Shown: in pieces, positions 1 through 10,700 of the stretch
Position numbering within the stretch: the stretch's first letter is position 1
Layout: each line of letters starts with the position of its first letter
NCBI GenBank assembly: GCA_029783825.1
Contig: JAREIK010017174.1
Coordinates: forward strand, 1 to 64,000
Direction: 5' to 3'
DNA: 64,000 nt
Origin: Sapria himalayana
Taxonomy: Eukaryota > Streptophyta > Magnoliopsida > Malpighiales > Rafflesiaceae
Notes under the pieces: generated by a model
The model's input: only the letters and a program-made list of their open reading frames with translations
Told to the model about the DNA's origin: nothing
Databases searched by the model: none
Position numbers and translations under genes: made by a program

Positions 1-3000
1 ATAATTATTAAATTTATATATCATATAAATTCAATATAAACATTTTTATTGATAAATATTCTAATAATGATCAAAAATAAATTAATAATCTATTATTAAT
101 AAGTTAGATATCAATTAAAATATAATTACAAAAACTAATATTATTCAGAAACAAAGCAAAATATATTACTATATAATATTTTTTTGTTTTTTATTTTTTT
201 CTTCTTTTATTAAGTTTATCTATATTTTTTTTTGAAAAATAATTTATATAAAGTATATTTATATAACTTATAATTTATTTTATCATTAATATTTATATAA
301 AAATAAACAAATAAATAATTAAAATGAATATTTAAAATTATAATGAAAAAAAGTAAAATGAGATTTATTATTTATATTTAGGATATACATGTTTAAAAAA
401 TTTATCTATTTAGGGTTTCGAGATTTAGAAGTTATTGATTTAAGTATTTATGCATTTAATGGTTTATAGGTTTTATTCAAACAATGAAATAACAAAAAAT
501 TTATTTTTGATATTTTTTCAAATTTTCTAAGGTTATAACATTTGAAAATATAATAATTTTAAAATTTTTTAAAATTGTGAATACAATATTTAGAATAATA
601 AATATTATAACTATATATAATATAAACTAAATATAAACAATTTTATTGATAGATATTAAATTAATTATCATAAAATAAATTAATAAACTTTTATTAATAT
701 GATAGATATAAATTAAAATATAATTAAAAAACCTAATTTGATTCAAAATCAAAGTAAAATTTATTACTAAATAATAATTTTTTTTAAGTTTTGCATCATT
801 TTATAAGCTTATATGTTTTTTTGATGAAAATATATTATTTAAATTATATTTGTATCACTCATAATTTATTTTGTAATTAATATTTCTATAAATTATTTAA
901 ATTATATTTATGGTTTACGAGTTTAAAGGTTTAAGTATATAGGGGCTTCGGGGTTTAGGAGTTTAGATATTTATCTATTTAGGCTTTTAATGGTTTATAA
1001 GTTTTATTTAAACAATGATATAACAAACAAATTATTTTTGTTATTTTTTCACATTTTTGAAGGTTATAAAATTTGAAAATATATCAATTTTTAAATTTCT
1101 TTTAAATCTGAATACTATATTTAGTTATGATAATCTAAATAATTATATATCATGTAAATTCAATATAAACAATTATATTGAAATATATTATATTAATGAT
1201 CAAAAAAATAATTAATAAACTATTATTAATAAGATAGATATTATTTTAAATATTTTGCAAAACGTAAATTTATTCAAAATCAGAGTAAAATATAATACTA
1301 AATAATAATTTTTTTGATGTTTTGCTTCTTTTTATAAGTTTATATTTTTTGTTATTAAAAGTAAATTATTTTAATTTATTTGTCCTCCTCATAATTAATT
1401 TTTAATTTATAATTCTATAAAAATAAACTAATAAATAATTAAAATGAATATTCAAAATTATAATGAATACAAATAAAAGTGAGATTTATTATTTAATATT
1501 CAGGGTATACAGTTTTAATGATTTTAAGTATTTAGGTATTTTGGGGTTTAGTGATTTAAGTGTTTAGGCCTTTAGTGATTTATAGTTTTTATTTAAAGAA
1601 TGAAAAAATAAAAAATTTAATTTTTTGATTTTTTTTTAATTTTTGAAGGTTATAACCTTTGAAATTAAAATAATTTTTAATTTTTTTAATGTGAATATAA
1701 TATTCAGTAATAATAATCTTAATAATTATATATAATGTAAACTCAATATAAATAATTTTATTAATATATATTATAATAATGATTAATAAAAAATTGATAA
1801 ACTATTATTAATAAGAATGATATAAATTAAAATATAATTGCAAAATCTAAAATGATTCAAAATAAAAATAAAATATATTACTAAATAATAAAATTTTGTT
1901 TTTAAAATTTTGCCTCTTTATATAAGGATATATATTTTTTTTGATGAAAAATAAATTATTTAAATTAGATCCGTCTCACTAATAATTTATTTTGTAATTA
2001 ATATTTCTATAAAAATAAACTTATAAATAATTATAATAAAAATTTACAATTATACGTTAATAAAAATTAATTTGAGATTTATGATTTTTATAATGTACAC
2101 CAATTTATGGTCTAAGTATTTAGAGTTTTGTCGTTTTAGGAGTTTAATCAATTTATCTTTTTAGGCATTTAGTGGGTTTATAGGTTTTATTTAAACAATA
2201 AAATAACAAAAAAAAATTCGTAATTTTATTCACATTTTCATAGGTTATAACCTTTGAAATATAATAATATTTTATATTTTTTGAAATGTGAATACAATAT
2301 TAGTTATAATAATATTAATAATATATATCATATAAATTCAATATAAACAATTTTATTGATAGATAATATAATATGATCAAAATTTAAATTAAAAAACTAT
2401 TAATAAAAAGATTGATATTATTAAAAAAATATTACAAAACCCAAATTGTATTCAAAATTAAAGTAAATATATTACTGGATAATAATTTTTAATTTTAAAT
2501 TTTTACTTCTTTTATAAGCATATATATTTTTTGATTAAAAATAAATTAATTAAAATATATATGTCGCCCTCATAATTTAATTTGCAATAAATATTTCTAT
2601 AAAATTAAACTAATAAATAATTAAAATGAATATTTAAAATTATAATAAATAGAAATAAAATTTATATTAATTAATTATTAAGTAGTATATAGCAGTTTAA
2701 TGGTTTATGTATTTAGGCATTATGAGGTTTAAAAGTTTACTGATTTAACTATGTGTGCATTTAGTGGTTTATAGGTTTTATTAAAAAAATAAAATAATAA
2801 AAAATATATTTTTATTATTTTTTTATATTTTCAAAGGTTATCACCTTTGAAAATATAATAATTTTTTAATTTTTTTAAATGTGAATACAATAATATAGTT
2901 ATAATAATCAATATATTTATATATCATATAAATTCAATATAAACAATTTTATTGATAAATATTCTAATAATAATCAAAAAATAAATTAATAATCTATTAT

Positions 3001-4064
3001 TAATAAGATAGATATCAATTAAAATATAATTACAAAACCTAAAATGATTCAGAAGTAAAGCAAACTATATTACTATATAATAATTTTTTGTTTTGAAATT
3101 TTTTTTCTTCTAAAAAGTTTATCAATAATTTTTTGATGAAAAATAATTTATATAAATTATATTTGTCTAACTCAATTTATTTTGTAATTAATATTAATAT
3201 ATAAATAAACAAATACATAATTAAAATGAATATTTAAAATTATAATGAAAAAAATGAGATTTATTATTTATTATTTAGGGATACCAGTTTAATTTAAATT
3301 AGATCTATCTCACTAATAATTTATTTTGTAATTATTATTTCTATAAAATAAATTGATAAATAATTAAAATAAAAGTTTAAAATTATACTCAATAAAAATT
3401 AAAATGAGATTTATGATTTATGTATTTTGAGGTTTTGTCGTTAGGAGTTTAGCAATTTATGTTTTTAGGCTTTTAGTGGTTTATAGGGTTTATTTAAAAA
3501 AATAAAATAACAAAAAAATTTCGATAATTTTTTATCATTTTCATAGGTTATAACATTTGAAAATATAATAATATTTAAAATTTTTTGAAATTTTAATACA
3601 ATATTTTGTTATAATAATATTAAAAATTATATATCATATAAATTTAATATAAATAATTTTATTGATAGATATTATAATAATGATCAAAAATTAAATTTAT
3701 AAACTATTAATATTAAGATAGATATTAATTAAAAAATATTTACAAAACCCAAATTGATTCAAAATTAGAGTAACTTATATTACTTGATAATAATTTTTAA
3801 TTTTTAAATTTATACTTCTTTTATAAGCGTATATTTTTATAAATAGATAATATATCATTTAAATTATATTTGTCCCATACATAATTTATTTTGTAATAAA
3901 TATTTCTAAATAAATACACTAATAAATAATTAAAATGAATATTTAAAAATATAATTTATAGCAAAAAAAATAGATTTATTAATTATTAAGTAGTATTTAG
4001 CGGTTTAATGGTTTATGTATTTAGGTATTACGGAGTTTACTAATTTAACTTTATATGCATTTAG
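1..4064 (+). repeat. Satellite array, + orientation (block S1, left of hAT)
   Basis: Tandem monomers of about 590-600 bp, very AT-rich, with octamer-block ends near 452, 981, 1569, 2165, 2758, 3470 and 4057. Each full monomer carries a TTTAGG-like octamer block, then a palindrome around 'aaaggttataaccttt', then AT-rich sequence. The monomers are distinguishable variants. The last six recur in the same order and at nearly the same spacing about 34.1 kb downstream (35062 to 38183). A shortened variant lacking octamers and palindrome lies near 3290-3400. No coding sequence is supported; short open frames here are low-complexity by-products. Confidence 0.92.
4057..4064. repeat. Target-site duplication, left (hAT copy 1)
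   Basis: The 8 bp gcatttag directly abut the left end of the transposon and are repeated exactly at 7744-7751. Eight bp is the standard target duplication of hAT transposases. The octamer is also the regular satellite motif at this place in the monomer, which confirms insertion into the array. Confidence 0.93.
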
Positions 4065-4082
4065 TAGGGGCGCTCACGGGAC
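4065..4082 (+). repeat. hAT left terminal inverted repeat
   Basis: TAGGGGCGCTCACGGGAC pairs with the reverse complement of 7726-7743, differing at two positions (C/T at positions 7 and 13). The same end occurs at 38191-38208 with small changes. Confidence 0.92.
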
Positions 4083-4266
4083 TCGGAGATTCGCGACCCG
4101 ACCCGAAGTCTTGTCCCGAAAGAATCGGGATTGAGAAAAATTTGTTGACTTTGACTTTTACCATCCCGTTCTGTCACGTATTTTTTCTTTTGGGATGGTT
4201 TTGGATCATAAGCAATATCCATCCCGAGAACCATCCCATCCTAAAAAACCGATACTAGAACCAGGA

Positions 4267-4287
4267 ATATATATATATATATATATA
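4267..4287. repeat. (AT)n microsatellite inside hAT 5' region
   Basis: A 21-bp pure AT run lies in the 5' non-coding part of the transposon. The equivalent run in the related fragment at 38388-38408 has the same length. Confidence 0.9.
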
Positions 4288-4784
4288 ACATGAAGATGCC
4301 ACAATTCCACTACTGCCCATCCAATTCCGATGCACCTATTTCTGTTCCAACGAGTTCGAGGCCACCTCATGCAGTTCCAGCCGTGTTCAGTCAAGTCCAG
4401 CCCTTGTCCAGTTGCCTCCACCGTGTCTCAGATGCGACCAGCCTTTTGGTTTGTTTTTCTGATGAGAATTGAGTGTTTAATTATTATTATTATGTGTCTC
4501 AGTCAATTTTCTTGAGTATTGGTTGTGGTGTTGTTGTTGGGCCAAATGAGTGGGCTGAATGTGTTACAGTTAGTTTTGTAGAGCTTGCTTGTTTGAAATA
4601 TTTATATGTATTTATGCTTAACATTTCATATAAATTAATGGAAATGCATATGGCACAATCCAGCGGTAAGTGAAAAAACAATAAATTAAAGATGATCATA
4701 TCTCAAATGATCAAAGTATTGGTAAATCCTATCATCATCCTTTAACGAACCCTCCTATTGTTACTGGCAGGTTCTTCAATTCCA

Positions 4785-6740
4785 TTGTAAAAAGAAAGTC
4801 AAGGTACATCTGATACCTCAAGCTCATAAAAAAGTAATAAGTCTGCTATTTGGAACTTATGAGAGTTAGTTATTCAGAGGGAAATGAAACTACAGGGCAG
4901 CTTGTATAATTGTGTAGGAAATAATATTTGGAAAAAGTGATCAAGGTACTTCGGGTTATAAAAATACTTGAGAGAGACCTTGTAGGAAATTTCCACACAA
5001 AAAAGAATTAATAGAAGCTCACAAAGGTAAAGACAAGTCACAATCTTTGTTGAGTTTTACTAAAGGTACTATTCAGAGGATAACAAATTAACTTGTTGGT
5101 AATTTGAACAACAACTAGTTAGAGTGCTTTGGTGAAAATGATGATAAAAGATGAATTGCCTTTTTGTTTTGTTGAGAGGGATGAGTTAAGGAGTTTTGTG
5201 AAGTTAGTGTGCCTCATTCCATCTAGGAACTGTGTATTGAGTGATTGTTTTTCTTTGTTTGTGAAGGAAAAGAAGAAATTATTTGATAGCATATCAATCT
5301 CATTGTTGTAGAGTTTATTTGACTACCGACACTTAGACTAGCATTCAAAATTTGTATTATATATATTTGACTGTTCATTTCATTGATTCTCAATGTAATA
5401 TGCATAAAAGACTTTTTTAACTTTTGTGTAATTAAAAGTAATTCTGGAGTTAATATTTGAAATGCTATTGTGTTTTGCATGAATGAATTGAGTTTGAGAA
5501 AGTTGATTGCTGCATTACTGTTGACAATGCATCAAATAATGATGTTGGCATTTGAACAATTGAAAAAAAGCTGTGAAGAAAAAGTGTTGTAACCTTTGAG
5601 AGCGAGCATTTTCATATGAGATGTTTTGCTCATATCCTAAACTTAATTTTCAGAGATGGCATTGCAGTAGTTGAGGGTCCTATCAAAAATTAAAGGTGTG
5701 GTGAAATATGTGAGGAGCAGTCCTAAAAGCTTAGATATGTTTTAAGTTGTGTGTTGAAGAAGCAAACTTGAACATAGGAATCTTCATTGCAATTTGATTG
5801 TCCTACAAGATGAAATTCAACTTATTTGATTCTACAAACTGATATCAAATATCAAAAGAATTTGATAAGTTGGTGGAACAAGACAAAAGGTTTTTTGATG
5901 AGTTATGTTCAAACGTTCCATCTAAGAGAGACTGAACAAACGCCAAAATTTTGGGCTCATTTTTTTTAAAACTTTTTTGAGGTAACTTGTAAATTTTCTG
6001 GCTCATATATTCTACCTCTAGTATTTATTTTCCTGAGATTATTCGAATTGTGATAAAAAATTTCAGCTTTGTGAAAATAGTAGAGATACAATGGTGTCCT
6101 AAATGGGTATGAAAATGAGGCATAAATTCAACAAATATTGGGGGTTCTCTTCAGTCAACAAATATATGCTTTTTGTAGCAGTCAGTGTTGGATCCTAGAC
6201 TATATGCTCAAATATCTCAAGGTTAAGTACACTTAGCATTATGGTGAGAGGAAATGACTAAAAATTTGGTGAAAATGGTTTATAACTGCTTTAAATGTAG
6301 ATGATGGATGATTATAAAGATTAAATGAAGATGAATTCAAAAGAAGATGATTTCTCTTCTACTGTGTTGAAGAAAAATGATGATTTCTTTAGATGGTAGT
6401 GATACTTATGTTGATGATTTTTTTTGTTAAATTGGAGAAAGGAACAAAAAGTTGCAGCTTTGGAAGAGTTGGATAGGTACTTGGAGGACAAACTTGAAAA
6501 AATAGAATTGATTTTGATCTTGTTAACTGGTTGAAGGTAAATGAGGTTGGGTATCCTTCTTTGGAAAATGTAGCAAGGGATGTATTTGCTATCTAAGTAT
6601 CTACTGTGGCCTACGAATCTACATTTAGCACTGGGGGGAGAACTTTAGATAAATTTAGGAGTTCTTAACAATTATTACAGCTGAAGTTCTCATATGTCTA
6701 CAAGATTCGTTGAGAAGCTCAAACAAACCTATTGAAATTG
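4785..6740 (+). pseudogene. hAT transposase pseudogene (BED zinc finger, RNase H-like, hATC)
   Basis: When intact, such a protein binds the transposon ends through its BED finger, cuts with an RNase H-like catalytic core and dimerises through the C-terminal hATC domain. Only scattered frame pieces remain. BED-like sequence lies at about 4845-4985. A plant-hAT conserved stretch with MIKDELPFCFVE lies near 5138-5180. The motif CFAHILNLI is near 5620-5650. CPTR followed by NSTY is near 5800-5825, where the expected Trp codon is a TGA (5811-5813). hATC lies at about 6450-6665 with ELDRYLED, a DVFAI stop VSTV junction (TAA at 6594-6596) and the signature STGGRTLDKFRSS. A small upstream exon starting near 4648, with a GTAAG donor at 4665 and a CAG acceptor near 4770, is possible but inferred. 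Multiple stops and frameshifts make a functional product impossible. Confidence 0.88.
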
Positions 6741-6749
6741 AACAATTAG

Positions 6750-7725
6750 TTTAACACCTTGATGATAAGGAATTAGGTTGGTATTAAAATCTTGTAAATT
6801 TAATTTCACTTTTACTTATTTTAATTCATTCAATTTAATAAAAATATGGTACAATTACAATTTTCAGAGGGGTCACAAGATCCAAATATTTTCCAACTAT
6901 AGTTGGCCAACTAAATTTGGAATGGGTATATTAAATTTATAAGGTAATATTTTGTTTTTTTATTACTCTTTCATCTTAGAAATTTATGTTTACATGTTAA
7001 CACGTTTTCATCTTTGGTTGTCCTTTATAGTGGAAGAAGAAAATGGAGGAGTCGTAGAAGAGATAATTAATTGGCTTTGGATTTTCATTGCTGTTCCAGG
7101 ATGGACCTTTGAAATGATTATTAGCATGGTTGTTATTAGTTTGTATTTTTTTTGATATATTAAGCTGCCTAATTTTGCAATTACTTAAGTAGTAAGTTGC
7201 TGCTACCATATTTGTGGTCATCTCTAGCTATTCCTTAATATTTTAAGGTAATGTTTAAAAAATGTAGTATTCTATTATGGTTAACATTCACTCGATAGAA
7301 CAAAGTCAACTTGTGACAAAACAAAGAACCAAATTAAGCACACAACTCAGTCCCGTTCTATTTACATTTCTATCCTTTTCCTGCACATCAAAGCTTTTGA
7401 CAAGGTAATGGAACTCGTTTGTGGTATTCAACCTATTGACAAAACAAAATTGGCCCAATTTAGTTTGAAAGATATATAACTAAGGAATGATAAAATTGTA
7501 CAACAAAAGGTTTCTACATGAACTAACTTGGCCGGTTTGAAGAAAAAAATTTTAAAAAATATCTGAACTATGTTCTGTCCTAGAACCATTTTCTCCTACC
7601 CAAAATCCCGCTCTCCGTCTCATCCCATCCCGATATTTTCAACCTATGGGACCAGGCTGGATCTTCAAAAAAAAATCTCCGAACTGTGGGAAGGGACTTT
7701 AGATTTGTAATCCCCATCTCGTCCC
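6750..7725 (+). other. hAT 3' region, non-coding or decayed
   Basis: This stretch runs from the end of hATC to the right inverted repeat. A candidate splice acceptor (ttatag) sits at 7025-7030, followed by about 200 bp that match 62841-63070 closely. A segment at about 7284-7560 (roughly 280 bp) is absent from the related fragment, so it was inserted here or deleted there. The terminal 120 bp are rich in CCCATCCC and GTCCC motifs typical of hAT subterminal regions. No convincing open frame is present. Confidence 0.7.
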
Positions 7726-7743
7726 GTCCCATGAGCACCCCTA
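7726..7743 (-). repeat. hAT right terminal inverted repeat
   Basis: Its reverse complement begins TAGGGGTGCTCATGGGAC, matching 4065-4082 at 16 of 18 positions. The fragment end at 63253-63270 is identical to it. Confidence 0.92.
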
Positions 7744-7751
7744 GCATTTAG
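7744..7751. repeat. Target-site duplication, right (hAT copy 1)
   Basis: gcatttag is an exact copy of 4057-4064 and continues directly into the satellite sequence gtggtttatagg. Confidence 0.93.
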
Positions 7752-10700
7752 TGGTTTATAGGTTTTATTTAAAAAATAAAATAACAAAAAAGTTAATATA
7801 ATCTTTGAAACTATAACAATTTTTAAATTTTTTTAAAATATGAATACTATATTTAGTTATGATAACTTAATAATTATATATCATGTAAATTGTATAAAAA
7901 CAATTATATTGATATATATTATAATAATGATCATAAAAAAGATTAATAAACATTATTAATAATATAAATATTGTTTAAAATATATTTACAAAACATAAAA
8001 TGATTCAAAATCAAAGTGAAATATTTTACTAAATATTAATTTTAAATTTTTAAATTTTGTATCCATTTATAAGCTTATATATTTTTTGATGAAAAATAAA
8101 TTATTTAAATTATATTTGTCTTACTATTATTTATATTTAATTTATATTTCTATAAAATAAACTAATAAATATTAAAATGTATATATATAATTATAATGAG
8201 TACAAATAAAAATGAGATTTATGATTTATTTTTAGGGTATACCTATTAATGATTTATGTTTATTGTGGATTTGGGGTAATGAGTTTATTGATTTATATGT
8301 TTACACATTTAGGTTTTATTTATTGATTTATAGATTTTATTTAATCAAGAAATAACAAATAATTTATTTTTATGAATTTTCGTGATTTTCAAAGGTTATA
8401 ACCTTTCAAAATATAATAATTTTTTAATAGTTCGAAAATATGAATACAATACTTAGTTATAATAATCTTAATAATTATATTTGATGTAAATTCAATATAA
8501 AAAATTTTATAATATATATTATTTTGATGATCAACAAATAAATTAATAAACTATTATTAATAAGACGATATTAATTAAAATATATTTGCAGAACCCAAAA
8601 TAATTCAAAATCAAAGTAAATTATATTACTAAACTAAAATTTTAAATTTTTGAAATTTTGTTTATTTTTATAAGCTTATATTTTTTTTATAAAAAAATAA
8701 TTTATTTAAATTATATATGTCTCACTCATTATTTATTTTGTAATTAATATTTGTATAAAAATAAACTAAAAAATAATTAATGTGAATATTTTAAAATTAT
8801 AATGAATACAAATAAAAATTAGATTTATTATTTATTATTTAGGTTATATAGGTTTAATGGTTTAAGTATTTAGGGGGTTTTGGGGTTTAGGAGCTAGAGA
8901 TTTAAATGTTTAGGCATTTAGTGGTTTATAAGTTTTATTTCAATAATAAAATAATAAAAAAAATTATTTTGTTATTTTTATCATTTTTGAAGGTTATAAC
9001 CTTTGAAAATATAATAATTTTTAAATGTTTTTCAAATGTAAATATATATTTAGTTATAATAATCTTAATAATTATAAGACATTTAAATTCAATATAAGTA
9101 ATTTTATTCTAAGATATTATAAAATTGATCAATAATAAATTAATAAACTATTCTTAATAAGATTGATAGTAATTAAAATATAATTGCAAAACCTATATAT
9201 AATGATTCAAAATCAAAGTAAAATATATTATTAAATAATAATTTTTTGTTTTAAATTTTTACTTCTTTTTATAAGCTTTATATTTTTTTTGATTAAAAAT
9301 AATTATTACAATTAGAGTTGTCTCTCTCATTATTATTTGTAATTAATATTTCTATAAAAAATAAACTAATAAATAATTAAAATGAATATTTAGAATTATA
9401 ATGAATACAAATTAAAATCAGATATATGATTTATTATATGTGGTATCCCGGTTTAATGGATTGATTATTTAGGAGTTTTGTCGTTTAGGAGTTTATCAAT
9501 TTGTGTTTTTAGATATTTAGTGGTTTATAATTTTTATTTATATAATAAAAATAAATTTTTTTTTTTTACATTATTTCTGATTTTCAAAGGTTATAAACTT
9601 TAAAAATAAAATAATTTTTAAAGTTTTTTGAAATGTGAATACTATGTATAATTATATTAATCTTACTAATTACATATCATATAAATTCAATATAAATAAT
9701 TTTAATGATAGATACTATAATAATGATCAAAAATTAAATTAATAAACTATTAATAATAATATATATATTAATTAAAATATATTTACAAAACACAAAATGA
9801 TTCAAAATCAAATCAAAATATATTACTAAATAATAATATTTAATTTTTAAATTTATCCTTCTTTTTATAAGCTTATATTTATTTTTGATTCAAAATAAAT
9901 TATTTAAATAATATTTGTCTCACTCGAAATTTATTTTGTATTTAATTTTTCTAAATAATTAAACTATAAATGATTAAAATGAATATTTAAAATTATAAGA
10001 AATAGTAATAAAATGAGATTTATTATTTATTAAGTAGTATATAGATGTTAAAATGTTTATGTATTTAGGTGTTTCGGGGTTTATGAGCTTACTAATTTAA
10101 CTAAGTAAGCATTTAATTGTCTATAGGTTTTATTTAAAAATTAAATAACTAAAAGTTTATTTTTATTAGTTTTTCTCATTTTTTAAGAATATAACCTTTG
10201 AAAATATAATAATTTTTAAATTTTTTTCAAAAGTGAATACAATATTTATTTATAATAATCATAATAATTATATATCATATAAATTCAATACAAACAATTT
10301 TATTCATAGATATTCTAATAATTATCAAAGAATAAATTAAAAATTCTATTATGAATAAGATTGATATTACTTAAAATAAAATATCAAAACCTAAAATGAT
10401 TCAAAATCAATGCAGAATATATTATTAAATAATAATTATTTGTTTTTAAATTTTTATTCTTTTTATGAGCTTATCAATTTTTTGATTAAAAATAATTTTT
10501 ATAAATTATATTTTTAACTCATAATTTATTTTATATTAATACATATATAAAAATAAAAAACTAAACAATCAAAATGAATTTTTAAATTTATAATGAAAAC
10601 AAAAAAAATGAAATTTATTAATTATTATTTAGGGTATACCGATTTAAAGGATTATCTATATAGAGGTATGGGATTTTGTGGTTTAGTGATTTAAATCTTA

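Larger units (their letters stand above)
4065..7743 (+). mobile_element. hAT-superfamily DNA transposon, full-length but degenerate
   Basis: This 3679-bp island is visibly richer in G+C than the satellite around it. It has 18-bp terminal inverted repeats (starting TAGGGG and GCTCA, two mismatches between ends) and an exact 8-bp target duplication. The G+C-rich ends carry several GGGAC/GTCCC-like subterminal motifs, as is common in hAT elements. Inside is a decayed transposase with recognisable BED zinc finger, RNase H-like and hATC portions, all on the + strand. Stops and frameshifts show it cannot encode transposase. A 5' part and a 3' part of a related copy occur at 38191-39346 and 62836-63270, with matching satellite flanks. 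Superfamily assignment is secure; the family name is not determined. Confidence 0.93.

Noticed and set aside
1..4064. Regularly spaced repeats as a possible CRISPR array
   Set aside because: The repeat unit is about 590 bp and degenerate, with no short identical repeats and unique spacers. The DNA is eukaryotic.
4055..4258. 67-codon frame over the hAT left end, with a similar one at 38181-38414
   Set aside because: It begins in the target-site duplication and runs through the terminal repeat and subterminal region, so it is non-coding transposon end sequence.
6952..7155. 67-codon frame in the hAT 3' region, a part of which (VEEENGGVVEEIINW) also reads in the fragment at 62841
   Set aside because: The shared reading could be a last-exon remnant, but the frame starts in AT-rich intron-like sequence and no conserved domain is seen. 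It is treated as part of the decayed element.
8906..9097. Short frames beginning MFRHLVVYKFY-like, also near 23225 and 34505
   Set aside because: They start inside the octamer block (atgtttaggcatttag) and translate satellite only.
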